A stretch of DNA of 64,000 nucleotides from JAMZMI01 sp964353015 (GTDB lineage: Bacteria > Bacteroidota > Bacteroidia > Cytophagales > Cyclobacteriaceae), in contig CAYGUA010000016.1 in the NCBI GenBank assembly GCA_964353015.1, positions 49,590 to 113,589 of the forward strand, written 5' to 3'. The notes beneath the pieces are model-generated. The model ran no database searches, was not told the DNA's origin, and was given only the letters and a program-made list of their open reading frames with translations. A program made the position numbers and the translations under genes. Position 1 is the first letter of the stretch. Every line of letters starts with the position of its first letter. Positions 53,370 to 61,799 of the stretch are shown one piece after another.

Positions 53370-53900
53370 ATGAATCGCTTTCTCACAAAACTATATTCAA
53401 TCATTTTCCATCATGGACTGCTTTATATCATCCTATTTCTGCTAAGTACCACGGCTTTAAGTCAAAGCCAAAAACTTGACGAGAAAGCACTCACCTCCAA
53501 ATTGTTTGATGAAAACGGACAATCAAACGAGCTGGGAGCTGTTTTGAAAAATTATGAGAATCAGGCCATTTTCATTGATCTCTGGGCATCTTGGTGTAAA
53601 GATTGCATTGTTGGTTTTCCCAAAATCAAAGAATATCAAAACAAATATGACAAGATTGCTTATCTGTATTTATCAGTTGACAAAAAGGAAGATGAATGGA
53701 AACGCGGAATTGAGCGATTTCAAATTAATGGTGATCATTACAGAATTGATCAGGGATGGAGCAATTATTTCTGTGAAGCAATTGTGCTAGACTGGGTTCC
53801 CAGATATTTAATCGTTGATTCTGAAGGAAATATTCTTCATTTCAAATCAATCGAAGCAGATGATAAATCATTGGTTAAAACGCTTAAAACCTACAATTGA
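53370..53900 (+). CDS. Periplasmic thioredoxin-like protein
   Basis: The 176-residue protein has a basic start and hydrophobic signal (LYIILFLLSTTALSQS, about 18-36), then a TlpA/ResA-type thioredoxin domain. It has the redox pair in WASWCKDCIVGFP and the cis-Pro loop VLDWVPRYLIVDSEGN. It probably keeps periplasmic cysteines, for example those of cytochrome c haem sites, reduced. This would suit the divergent operon, which encodes two cytochrome c lipoproteins, but no direct evidence links them. Confidence 0.85.
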   Translation: MNRFLTKLYSIIFHHGLLYIILFLLSTTALSQSQKLDEKALTSKLFDENGQSNELGAVLKNYENQAIFIDLWASWCKDCIVGFPKIKEYQNKYDKIAYLYLSVDKKEDEWKRGIERFQINGDHYRIDQGWSNYFCEAIVLDWVPRYLIVDSEGNILHFKSIEADDKSLVKTLKTYN

Positions 53901-54012
53901 CACGACATCAGCTTTCAGGATATTAATAAAATCAAAATAAATAAAGATTTAATTATATTTTTTCCAACCTTTTGGGAGTTGAGTGAATCTAGTAGCTGTA
54001 AATAATAATGCT

Positions 54013-54078
54013 ATGATTTCATTAATTATCAAACTCCTTGCAATCTGCTGTATGTTGATTGCATTTCTAGCAGTATGA
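54013..54078 (+). CDS. Possible 21-residue hydrophobic peptide
   Basis: An ATG-to-TGA frame of 22 codons encodes a peptide with one Lys (MISLIIKLLAICCM...) and otherwise almost only hydrophobic residues plus two adjacent Cys, as in small membrane peptides. It lies 112 nt after the thioredoxin-like gene and ends 4 nt before a strong terminator stem. It may be the short product of a small RNA or chance. No Shine-Dalgarno sequence or promoter match was seen. Confidence 0.3.
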   Translation: MISLIIKLLAICCMLIAFLAV

Positions 54079-54082
54079 ATTT

Positions 54083-54129
54083 GATCGGGATACTTGAATT
54101 TGATGACGTATCCCGATCATTTTTTTTTA
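54083..54129 (+). terminator. Intrinsic terminator with a perfect 11-bp stem
   Basis: Arms GATCGGGATAC and GTATCCCGATC enclose a 14-nt loop and are followed by ATTTTTTTTTA on the plus strand. It ends the thioredoxin-like transcript. The minus strand lacks a T-run after the stem. Confidence 0.88.
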
Positions 54130-54132
54130 TAA

Positions 54133-55137
54133 TCAGACAAGCACCTCACGAAGTTTTCTAATCTTCTCTATGAGTTTGGTTGACTCATCGAAATCAAGTG
54201 TTTGCTGACCATCCGATAAGGCCTTTTCTGGTTTATCGTGAATTTCGAAAATGACTCCATCTGCACCCGCGACAGTTGACGCCAGGGCAATTGCACCGAC
54301 ATGATCTCTAATACCAACACCGTGAGATGGATCTGCTATAATTGGAAGATGCGTTTTTTCTTTAAGGATCGGAATAGCATTGATATCGAACGTATTTCTC
54401 GAAGCACGTTCATATGTTCTGATTCCTCTTTCGCAAAGCAACAACCGCTCGTTCCCAGCTGAGAAAACATATTCTGCGCTGTACATCAACTCGTCGATTG
54501 TTCCGGAAATGCCTCTTTTGATCATCACAGCCTTATCAACTTTACCCAATTCATCCAATAAATTAAAGTTTTGAGTGTTACGCGCTCCTACCTGATACAT
54601 ATCCACATAATCATACATCTCGGCAATTTGGGAGACTTGCATGACCTCAGTGACTATTTTAATACCGTTTTCCCGGGCTGCTTTATACCAAATCTTTAAA
54701 CCATCAATTCCCATTCCGCGAAAAGAATATGGAGAACTCCTTGGCTTGAAAACACCACCTCGCATGATTCTCAATCCATTAGCTTTGAGATGATCTATTG
54801 TTTTATATATGTTTTCTTCTCCCTCAATACTGCAAGGACCAGCCATCAAGGCAAAATGTCCACCACCAATTTTCACATCATCTCCCAGATCAATCACCGT
54901 TTCATTCACTTTCCATTTTTTGGAAACCAGTTTATAATCATCCGATACAATATGAATGTCCAATATTCCTGGCAAATGACCGATGGCCCGCACGTCAAAT
55001 TTGGTCTTACCAATCCCTACCAGATAGGTTCCTTTCTGTGTATTTACCTCGGTGGTTTTATATTTTAGTTCACTGACCTGTGATACGATTTGTTCTTTTT
55101 GATCAGTTGAAATATCGGCACTTAATTGAATGATCAT
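54133..55137 (-). CDS. aroF: 3-deoxy-7-phosphoheptulonate (DAHP) synthase with N-terminal regulatory domain
   Basis: The protein has 334 residues. An N-terminal ferredoxin-like/ACT-like domain (about 1-70; MIIQLSADISTDQKEQIVSQV) precedes the type I-beta DAHP synthase barrel (about 85-334). Motifs are GGGHFALMAGPCSIE, GGVFKPRSSPYSFRGMG, YQVGARNTQNFNLL, LCERGIRTYE and PIIADPSHGVGIRDHV. It condenses PEP and erythrose 4-phosphate, the first shikimate step. Its ATG overlaps trpA (ATGA), which ties supply of chorismate to the trp operon and its attenuator. The N-terminal domain suggests feedback control by an aromatic product. Confidence 0.95.
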   Translation of the reverse strand: MIIQLSADISTDQKEQIVSQVSELKYKTTEVNTQKGTYLVGIGKTKFDVRAIGHLPGILDIHIVSDDYKLVSKKWKVNETVIDLGDDVKIGGGHFALMAGPCSIEGEENIYKTIDHLKANGLRIMRGGVFKPRSSPYSFRGMGIDGLKIWYKAARENGIKIVTEVMQVSQIAEMYDYVDMYQVGARNTQNFNLLDELGKVDKAVMIKRGISGTIDELMYSAEYVFSAGNERLLLCERGIRTYERASRNTFDINAIPILKEKTHLPIIADPSHGVGIRDHVGAIALASTVAGADGVIFEIHDKPEKALSDGQQTLDFDESTKLIEKIRKLREVLV

Positions 55138-55910
55138 TTCGGTGATTTTATTGAGTGAATAAATGTAGTAATGGCCTGATCAGAAGCATCTTCTCCGAGT
55201 TGTTTGATGAAAGCACTGCCTACAATCGCACCATCAGCATATTCACAGGCCTTTTCAAATGTTTGGTTATTGGAGATACCAAAACCAATCATTCGTCTGT
55301 TTTTAATTCCCATAGCCGCTACACGGTTGAAATAGTTGATCTGAACATCCGATATTTCACTTTTAGCTCCTGTGATACTAGACGCTGCTACCATGTAGAT
55401 GAAGCCATTCGATAGTTCATCTATTTTTTTGATCCGGTCATCAGCAGTCTGTGGTGTAATCAGAAACACATTGTAGATGCCGTATTTTTCAAAAACCTGC
55501 TGATACATTTCTTCATATTCATACATAGGAAGATCAGGTAAAATCAGTCCATCGATACCTACTTCCTGGCAGCTGGCGCAGAAATTTTCAATTCCATATT
55601 GAATAATCGGGTTGATATATCCCATCATCAATACTGGAATGTTTACGCTGGCGCGAAGCTCTTTTAATTGCTCAAAAAGTGTAATTAAGGTCATTCCATT
55701 CTCTAAAGCTTTTGTGGAGCTTTCCTGAATAGTTGGACCATCAGCCACTGGATCAGAAAACGGCAATCCTATTTCCAGAATATCTGCTCCGCCTTTTTCC
55801 AAAGCTTTGGCAATACGCATGGTGTCATTCAATTCTGGATATCCTGCTGTAAAATATACGTTTAGCAATTTTTCCTTTTTCTGGTCAAATGCCTGATCTA
55901 TTCTGTTCAT
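55134..55910 (-). CDS. trpA: Tryptophan synthase alpha chain
   Basis: I chose the ATG at 55910 (MNRIDQAFDQKKEKLLNVYFTAGYPELNDT), giving 258 residues. The frame extends to 55937, but that start adds residues not typical of TrpA. Conserved residues include the catalytic Glu in ADILEIGLPFSDPVADGPTIQESS, the Asp in DGLILPDLP, and GFGISNNQTFEKACEYADGAIVGSAFI. It releases indole from indole-3-glycerol phosphate for TrpB. A heptanucleotide repeat with an assembly gap separates it from trpB. Confidence 0.96.
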   Translation of the reverse strand: MNRIDQAFDQKKEKLLNVYFTAGYPELNDTMRIAKALEKGGADILEIGLPFSDPVADGPTIQESSTKALENGMTLITLFEQLKELRASVNIPVLMMGYINPIIQYGIENFCASCQEVGIDGLILPDLPMYEYEEMYQQVFEKYGIYNVFLITPQTADDRIKKIDELSNGFIYMVAASSITGAKSEISDVQINYFNRVAAMGIKNRRMIGFGISNNQTFEKACEYADGAIVGSAFIKQLGEDASDQAITTFIHSIKSPK

Positions 55911-55967
55911 TTTATTCACTTTTGGGGATGAGTACACTTAATATTTCCCTTAATACTCATGAAAAAA

Positions 55968-55993
55968 CCTAATTCCTAATTCCTAATTCCTAA
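55968..55993 (+). repeat. Heptanucleotide tandem repeat, left of the gap
   Basis: About 3.7 copies of CCTAATT precede the N run. The same unit continues on the other side at 56094, so the gap lies within one array. Confidence 0.95.
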
Positions 55994-56093
55994 NNNNNNN
56001 NNNNNNNNNNNNNNNNNNNNNNNNNNNNNNNNNNNNNNNNNNNNNNNNNNNNNNNNNNNNNNNNNNNNNNNNNNNNNNNNNNNNNNNNNNNNN
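55994..56093. other. Assembly gap of exactly 100 Ns between trpB and trpA
   Basis: The run of exactly 100 N is the conventional placeholder for a gap of unknown length. Both edges are the CCTAATT repeat, so the true array is probably longer than the reads could span. The coordinates downstream of it are therefore nominal. Confidence 0.95.
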
Positions 56094-56119
56094 CCTAATT
56101 CCTAATTCCTAATTCCTAA
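56094..56119 (+). repeat. Heptanucleotide tandem repeat, right of the gap
   Basis: Another 3.7 copies of CCTAATT end 2 bp before the trpB stop codon at 56122. On the trp transcript the unit reads AATTAGG. Confidence 0.95.
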
Positions 56120-56121
56120 AA

Positions 56122-57318
56122 TCAATATTTCCCCCAGCGGATGTAAGTTTCTAAATCCTTATCCCCTCTTCCAGATAAATTAACCACTACAATGTCGCTA
56201 GAATCAAAATTGTAATTTTCAAGTGCTGCAATGGCATGAGCCGACTCGACCGCTGGTATGATACCTTCCAACCTACTCAACAACACCCCAGAAGTCATCG
56301 CTTGCTCATCTGTGATACTTTCAAATTTTGCTCTGCCAGTATCAAATAAGTGCGCGTGAAATGGCCCGATACCCGGATAATCCAGACCAGCTGAGATTGA
56401 ATAGGGCTCAACTACCTGTCCATCATTTGTCTGCATCAGAATCGTGCGGCTTCCGTGCAACACACCTTCTTTTCCCAAAGCTGTTGTAGCTGCAGATTTA
56501 CCTGTCTCGTTACCAAGTCCTGCAGCCTCAGCCGCCACTAGTTTCACATTTTCATTGTCGAGATAATGAAAAAATGCACCTGCTGCATTGCTTCCACCAC
56601 CTACGCAAGCAAATATGTAATCAGGATCTGTTCTTCCTTCTTTTTCTAAGAGCTGCGTAATAATCTCCTCGCTTATTACGGATTGAAAGCGTGCAACCAT
56701 ATCTGGGTATGGATGTGGACCAACTACAGAACCGATGATATAATGTGTGTCTGATGGATTGTTGATCCAATGGCGCATCGCTTCATTGGTTGCATCTTTG
56801 AGTGTTTTGCTTCCTGATGTGGCCGGTCTTACCTCTGCTCCAAGAATTTTCATTCTTTCGACATTGGGTCTTTGTCTGGCCATGTCTATTTCGCCCATGT
56901 ACACAATGCACTCCAATCCCATCAAAGCGCATACAGTTGCAGTAGCAACTCCATGCTGTCCTGCTCCTGTTTCGGCTATTATCTTTTTCTTTCCTAAAGC
57001 CTGAGCCACCAATATTTGACCTACGGTATTATTGACCTTGTGTGCTCCAGTATGACAAAGGTCTTCGCGTTTCAAATATATTTTTGCGCCAAATTTCTCT
57101 GACAGTCTTTCGGCAAGAAAGAGTGGTGTAGGACGCCCCACAAAATCTTTTAAAAGCTGATCATACTGACTTTTAAATTGTGGATCGCCAATGATTTGAA
57201 GATAGTTATCATTTAACTCCTTCACATTGGGATAGAGCATTTCAGGAATATAAGCCCCTCCAAATTTCCCAAAATAACCACGCTGATCTACTAAATATTT
57301 TGAAGCTGATTCACTCAT
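56122..57318 (-). CDS. trpB: Tryptophan synthase beta chain
   Basis: The 398-residue protein is full-length TrpB. Motifs: GYFGKFGGAYIPEML, the PLP lysine in CHTGAHKVNNTVGQ, AETGAGQHGVATA, the phosphate loop VGGGSNAAG, and LEGIIPAVESAHA. It joins indole and serine with PLP. Its ATG overlaps the trpF stop (ATGA). The heptanucleotide array follows its stop and may affect the coupling to trpA. Confidence 0.97.
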   Translation of the reverse strand: MSESASKYLVDQRGYFGKFGGAYIPEMLYPNVKELNDNYLQIIGDPQFKSQYDQLLKDFVGRPTPLFLAERLSEKFGAKIYLKREDLCHTGAHKVNNTVGQILVAQALGKKKIIAETGAGQHGVATATVCALMGLECIVYMGEIDMARQRPNVERMKILGAEVRPATSGSKTLKDATNEAMRHWINNPSDTHYIIGSVVGPHPYPDMVARFQSVISEEIITQLLEKEGRTDPDYIFACVGGGSNAAGAFFHYLDNENVKLVAAEAAGLGNETGKSAATTALGKEGVLHGSRTILMQTNDGQVVEPYSISAGLDYPGIGPFHAHLFDTGRAKFESITDEQAMTSGVLLSRLEGIIPAVESAHAIAALENYNFDSSDIVVVNLSGRGDKDLETYIRWGKY

Positions 57319-57926
57319 AGTTGATGTTTTAATGCTCTTAGTTTTTCTATGTCTTTAACACCTGGTTCCAACTCAAATCTGCTATTCACATCGATAGCGA
57401 ATAGCTTTGGCAGGTTCAATGTTTTTATTCTTTCAATATCATCCAAATCAATTCCTCCACTTAGAAAAAATGGTGTTTCAGATTCATATTGTTCCAAAAT
57501 GCTCCAGTCAAACTTTTGACCACTGCCGCCATGTTTTTGCGTTTTTGTATCAAAAAGAAAATAATCCACGGTTTGCTGATGGGCACTTATTTCGGAATGA
57601 GGCATTTCATCCAATACACTCAACACTTTGATCACACCAATTCCTTTGTTTCTTAATGAATTGGCTAATTCAGCTGTTTCATCACCATGAAGCTGCGCCA
57701 TATCCAAATCATATGATGCGACCATGCGCATGATGTAATCTTCGGATTCATTGACAAAAACCCCTACTTTCTTGATTTGTTTGGGGATCGCTGGCAATTC
57801 ATTTCCGACAACATATCTTGGTGATTTTGAATAAAAAATAAAGCCAATAAAATCCGGTTCAAGACCCACCAAAGCATTGATATTGTCCGCTTCTCGCATG
57901 CCACAAACCTTGAGATGCATTTTCAC
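57315..57926 (-). CDS. trpF: Phosphoribosylanthranilate isomerase
   Basis: The 203-residue barrel has the PRAI motifs: KVCGMREADNINAL with the catalytic Cys, DFIGFIFYSKSPRYV, QLHGDET, LFDTKTQKHGGSGQKFDWSIL with the general acid Asp, and FFLSGGIDLDDIERI. It converts phosphoribosylanthranilate to CdRP. ATGA overlaps join it to both trpC and trpB. It is a free-standing TrpF, not fused to TrpC as in E. coli. Confidence 0.95.
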   Translation of the reverse strand: MKMHLKVCGMREADNINALVGLEPDFIGFIFYSKSPRYVVGNELPAIPKQIKKVGVFVNESEDYIMRMVASYDLDMAQLHGDETAELANSLRNKGIGVIKVLSVLDEMPHSEISAHQQTVDYFLFDTKTQKHGGSGQKFDWSILEQYESETPFFLSGGIDLDDIERIKTLNLPKLFAIDVNSRFELEPGVKDIEKLRALKHQL

Positions 57927-58726
57927 TTTTTTCTCAGATTTTTAATGCTATCAATGAACTCTTTAGCTGCTCTCTCAGGGCTTCCTTTCTTCATGAAATT
58001 TTCACCTATCAAAAACCCTTCGTAACCAAATGACATCAACTCCACCACAGTTGCTGGATCGCTGATTCCACTTTCTGACATCTTCAAAAATTCAGCTGGT
58101 ATTTTATCAGCAAGTTCTTTAGACAATGCTATATCCGTGACAAAAGTTTTCAGATTTCGATTATTCACACCTAAAATATCCACGTGCTCATTGACCGAGC
58201 GATTCATTTCTTCCTCGTCATGCACTTCCAGGATGATTTCCAGACCGAGCGACTTAGCAAATCCACCAAGGCTTTTGATTTCTTCTGGCGATAACACAGC
58301 GGCTATCAACAGTATCACATCGGCTCCAATTGATTTTGCCTCAAGAATCTGATATTCATCAATGATAAAATCTTTTCTTAGAATTGGGCAAAAGTTGAAG
58401 CTCCGTGCCGTTATCAGGTCTTCGTTTTTTCCACCAAAATACTTGGTATCAGTAAGCACAGATAAGCCTGACGCTCCGGCCTGCATGTAGCCAATGGTTG
58501 TTTTCTCAACTGACGCTGTACCATTGATCACACCTTTGGATGGCGACTGTCGTTTGAATTCCGCAAGTATTCCCACCTTATCCTCCCTACGGATATACTT
58601 TTTGAGCGAAACAGTTTTTCCACCGAAATAAGTACTTTGTTCAAGCAATTTCACAGGATACAAACTTTTGTTCCTTTCTACTTCTACGCGCTTATCTGCT
58701 ACAATTTGGTCTAGAATATTGCTCAT
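57923..58726 (-). CDS. trpC: Indole-3-glycerol phosphate synthase
   Basis: I chose the ATG at 58726 (MSNILDQIVADKRVEVERNK), giving 267 residues and one base after the trpD stop. The longer frame overlaps trpD. Motifs: VGILAEFKRQSPSKGVI, LSVLTDTKYFGG, RKDFIIDEYQILEAKSIGADVILLI, ILGVNNRNLKTF and MSESGI. It closes the indole ring from CdRP. It overlaps trpF by ATGA. Confidence 0.96.
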   Translation of the reverse strand: MSNILDQIVADKRVEVERNKSLYPVKLLEQSTYFGGKTVSLKKYIRREDKVGILAEFKRQSPSKGVINGTASVEKTTIGYMQAGASGLSVLTDTKYFGGKNEDLITARSFNFCPILRKDFIIDEYQILEAKSIGADVILLIAAVLSPEEIKSLGGFAKSLGLEIILEVHDEEEMNRSVNEHVDILGVNNRNLKTFVTDIALSKELADKIPAEFLKMSESGISDPATVVELMSFGYEGFLIGENFMKKGSPERAAKEFIDSIKNLRKK

Positions 58727-58727
58727 T

Positions 58728-59720
58728 TTATGAATTGATTTCAATGAATTTTTTGAATGAAGCCAGCGCACGACCTGACTGCAATGATTCTCTCGCTTCA
58801 GCTATACCTTCATGAATACTAATTTCTTTTCCTGTTGCGATAGCCAATCCTGCATTTGCGAAGACGGCATGGTTTTGTGCCTCTGTTCCTTTATTTTCCA
58901 GAATGCTAATAAATATCTTAGCTGCTTCCTCGACACTTTCTCCCCCGGCAAGTTCTGCTTCAGTTAATGTTTTCAAACCCAAATCAGATGGCTTGTAGAC
59001 TTCCTCTTTGTCTTTCATTATCATTTTGAATCCTCCTGTCAGGGATATTTCATCATAACCATCCAGCGCATGAAGAATCACAAAATTCTTATCTGTATTT
59101 TGATACAGATAACCATACAACCTTGCAAGCTCAAGACTAAAAACACCTACCAACTGATTTTTAGGGAAGGCTGGATTTACCATGGGCCCAAGCATGTTGA
59201 AAAAAGTTTTTACTCCTAATTCACGTCTCACTGGACCAACATTTTTCATGGCCGGATGAAATAAAGGTGCGTGTAAAAAGCAGATTCCCGATTCATCAAG
59301 ACTTTTCCGAATGATGTCTGTATTGTTGGTGAATTTGGCTCCCAGACTTTCCAAAACATTTGAAGAACCACTAACAGAAGAAACACCATAGTTTCCATGT
59401 TTCGTGACAACCTGACCAGCTCCAGCTGTTACAAAAGATGAAATGGTAGAAATATTAAATGTGTTTTTACCGTCACCACCTGTACCACAAAGATCTATCG
59501 CATTGTAATCCTCTGCCGGCACACGCACACACAGTTCGAGCATGGCATCACGAAAGCCCTCAAGCTCCTCTACAGTGATACTGCGCATTATATATACAGT
59601 CAGAAATGCAGCCATCTGGCTCTGATTGTATTTTCCTGTAGCCAAATTCGAAAGTATTTCAAAAGCCTCCTGCTTGGATAGCGATTGATATTTGAAAAGT
59701 TTATTTAATACGTCCTTCAT
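58728..59720 (-). CDS. trpD: Anthranilate phosphoribosyltransferase
   Basis: The 330-residue protein has the family signatures DLCGTGGDGKNTFNISTISSFVTAGAG, KHGNYGVSSVSGSSNVLESLG, FLHAPLFHPAMKNVGPVRRELGVKTFFNMLGPMVNP and YDEISLTG. It transfers phosphoribosyl to anthranilate. It is a separate gene, not fused to trpG. It starts one base after trpG and ends one base before trpC. Confidence 0.97.
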   Translation of the reverse strand: MKDVLNKLFKYQSLSKQEAFEILSNLATGKYNQSQMAAFLTVYIMRSITVEELEGFRDAMLELCVRVPAEDYNAIDLCGTGGDGKNTFNISTISSFVTAGAGQVVTKHGNYGVSSVSGSSNVLESLGAKFTNNTDIIRKSLDESGICFLHAPLFHPAMKNVGPVRRELGVKTFFNMLGPMVNPAFPKNQLVGVFSLELARLYGYLYQNTDKNFVILHALDGYDEISLTGGFKMIMKDKEEVYKPSDLGLKTLTEAELAGGESVEEAAKIFISILENKGTEAQNHAVFANAGLAIATGKEISIHEGIAEARESLQSGRALASFKKFIEINS

Positions 59721-59721
59721 C

Positions 59722-60300
59722 TTAAATTATTGACAACCAGTTATTAATCATTTGAATGCCGTGCTCAGTCATAATAGATTCCGGATGAAATTGAACTCCC
59801 CGAACGTTGAACTTCTGATGCTTCACTGCCATAATGTTTCCATCATCATCTAAAGCGGTCACTAGTAATTCAGATGGGATGTTAGTTGGCTCCACAGCCC
59901 ATGAATGGTATCGGCACACCATAAACTCTTCCGGCAATCCGGCAAAAAGTTCATCTTGATTTTTAGTCAAATAAGCCTTGGTTGCTATTCCGTGAAACAC
60001 CTGTGAAAGATTGAATAATGAACCACCAAAATTTTCCGATATTCCCTGATGACCAAGACACACTCCAAGTATGTTTTTGGTCGATGCGTAGCGCTTGATT
60101 ACTTCAGGCATGATTCCCGCATCTTTTGGGAGACCTGGGCCAGGTGACAGGAGGATATGTTCAAAAGCATCCGCATAATCTACGGTAATCTTATCATTGC
60201 GATGCACTTCCATACTATCTGCCATACCAAGTTCTCTCAGGATATGTACCAGATTATAAGTAAATGAATCGTAGTTATCTATAACGAGTACCTTTTTCAT
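59722..60300 (-). CDS. trpG: Anthranilate synthase glutamine amidotransferase subunit
   Basis: I chose the ATG at 60300, giving 192 residues. Its A is the last base of the trpE stop (TGATG). An in-frame TTG one codon earlier is less likely. Class I amidotransferase motifs: VIDNYDSFTYNLV, LLSPGPGLPKDAG, nucleophile Cys in LGVCLGHQGISENFGG, and the His-Glu pair in VQFHPESIMTEHG. It supplies ammonia to TrpE. It could also serve p-aminobenzoate synthesis, as some TrpG proteins do. Confidence 0.95.
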   Translation of the reverse strand: MKKVLVIDNYDSFTYNLVHILRELGMADSMEVHRNDKITVDYADAFEHILLSPGPGLPKDAGIMPEVIKRYASTKNILGVCLGHQGISENFGGSLFNLSQVFHGIATKAYLTKNQDELFAGLPEEFMVCRYHSWAVEPTNIPSELLVTALDDDGNIMAVKHQKFNVRGVQFHPESIMTEHGIQMINNWLSII

Positions 60301-61709
60301 CAATCATTCAGTTTTTCTGCCGTCTCCATGGCCGACTCTAATGCTGCCAGCTTATTATAAACTTCCTGTACTTCGCTTTTTGGATCCGATTTGGAAACAA
60401 TACCCGCTCCTGCCTGAAAGAATAGTTGATTGTTTTTGCTTAAAAAAGTGCGGATCATGATGGCATGATTAAAATTTCCATCAAAATCCATAAATCCGAT
60501 AGCACCTCCGTAAAATCCACGCGCGATGTTTTCATGCTCATCTATCAACTGCATTGCCTTGTATTTTGGTGCTCCGGAAAGGGTGCCTGCTGGAAATGTG
60601 CTCGCTACGATTTCCAGTGGATCAGCTTCTGGTCTTAGCTGCCCGCTAACTTTAGAAACAAGATGAATCACATGAGAATAATATTGAACCTCCTTGTATG
60701 TTTCAACTACCACATTTTCTGAGCTTTTACTCAAATCATTTCTGGCTAAATCTACAAGCATTATATGCTCCGAATTTTCTTTAGGGTCTTCAAGTAGTCT
60801 TTTGGCTAATTCTGCATCTGCTGCATCATCTCCAGTTCGTCTAAAAGTCCCAGCTATTGGATAAATCACAGCCTTACCACCATTCACTACTATTTGAGCC
60901 TCAGGTGATGAACCAAAGATTTTATACCCACCATAATCAAAATAAAATAGATAAGGTGAAGGATTGATTGAGCGGAGGGCGCGATAAACCTGAAATTCGT
61001 CTCCTTTGAAGGAAGTCTTGAACTGTCTGGAAAAAACTACTTGAAATACATCCCCTATATCGCAATGCTTTATGCCAGATTTCACAATCTCGAGAAAGCT
61101 CTCATCAGTAAAGTTCGATTCCGTCTCTCCAGATTTTTTAAAGGAAAAGGCAGGAATATTTTGCTGAGAAATAATTGTGAATAGCTCATTAAATGCTTCA
61201 TCTTTTGTTTCGTCCAAATAGCACTCAATCACATGACATTCATTTCTGAAATGATCCAGAGCGATGATAAAGCGAAAGAGTTGATATTGTATTTGAGGTA
61301 TTTCTGAAGATGCTGTTTTAGTATTCTGAAACTGAATTTCCTCAAAATGCTGAACTGCATCATAAGCCATATAACCAAACAAGCCTGTTTTGATGAATTT
61401 TCCAGAGGCTTCTGGCATTGTAAACTTATCGATGAAACTCCTCAATTTGGGAAGCAACTCATCCTTTACTTTCAATTCCTCCGTTTCGATTTTACCATCA
61501 GGAAAGGAAGTATTGAGCTTATCATCTTTCAAAACAAATGAGGCAATCGGATCGCAACAGATGTAAGAAAAACTATTTTCAGCGCCATGATAATCAGAGC
61601 TTTCAAGCAAAAAAGAATTGGCATAATGATCTCTTAATTTCAAGTAAAGACCAACGGGAGTTACTGTGTCTGCCAACAGCTTTTTCTCTCTGATTTTGAG
61701 TTTATACAT
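60300..61709 (-). CDS. trpE: Anthranilate synthase component I
   Basis: I chose the ATG at 61709 (MYKLKIREKKLLADTVTPVGLYLKLRD), giving 469 residues. The longer frame runs into the attenuator terminator. The N-terminal part holds the Trp-feedback pocket region (LESSDYHGAENSFSYICCD, with LLES typical of the allosteric site). The chorismate-binding domain (about 205-465) has DVFQVVFSRQF, NPSPYLFYFDY, SSPEAQIVV, PIAGTFRRT, HIMLVDLARNDLSK, TFPAGTLSGAPKYKAM and IRTFLS. It makes anthranilate with TrpG. It is controlled by the upstream attenuator. Confidence 0.97.
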   Translation of the reverse strand: MYKLKIREKKLLADTVTPVGLYLKLRDHYANSFLLESSDYHGAENSFSYICCDPIASFVLKDDKLNTSFPDGKIETEELKVKDELLPKLRSFIDKFTMPEASGKFIKTGLFGYMAYDAVQHFEEIQFQNTKTASSEIPQIQYQLFRFIIALDHFRNECHVIECYLDETKDEAFNELFTIISQQNIPAFSFKKSGETESNFTDESFLEIVKSGIKHCDIGDVFQVVFSRQFKTSFKGDEFQVYRALRSINPSPYLFYFDYGGYKIFGSSPEAQIVVNGGKAVIYPIAGTFRRTGDDAADAELAKRLLEDPKENSEHIMLVDLARNDLSKSSENVVVETYKEVQYYSHVIHLVSKVSGQLRPEADPLEIVASTFPAGTLSGAPKYKAMQLIDEHENIARGFYGGAIGFMDFDGNFNHAIMIRTFLSKNNQLFFQAGAGIVSKSDPKSEVQEVYNKLAALESAMETAEKLND

Positions 61710-61733
61710 TTTTGTTTTTGTTTTTTGTGAAAT

Positions 61734-61764
61734 AAAAAAGCCCACTGTGAACAGCGGGCTTTTT
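61734..61764 (-). terminator. trp attenuator terminator
   Basis: On the transcript, arms AAAAAGCCCGCTG and CAGTGGGCTTTTT pair over 13 bp (one G-U) around loop TTCA and end in a T-run. It lies between the leader peptide and trpE, 25 nt before the trpE ATG. Its 5' arm and loop overlap the antiterminator partner at 61746-61755. Confidence 0.93.
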
Positions 61765-61796
61765 ATTTATATATTGACATACCTTGGCTATTCACA
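61746..61796 (-). promoter_or_regulatory. trp antiterminator pairing
   Basis: On the transcript, TGTGAATAGC (61796-61787) pairs with GCTGTTCACA (61755-61746) over 10 bp with one G-U pair. The second segment is part of the terminator 5' arm, loop and 3' arm, so the two folds exclude each other. The first segment begins 3 nt after the leader stop codon and would be covered by a ribosome that finishes the leader peptide. Confidence 0.85.
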
Positions 61797-61799
61797 TTT

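Noticed and set aside
61710..61745. Longer trpE start at 61745
   Set aside because: It lies within the attenuator terminator stem and adds residues not seen in TrpE.
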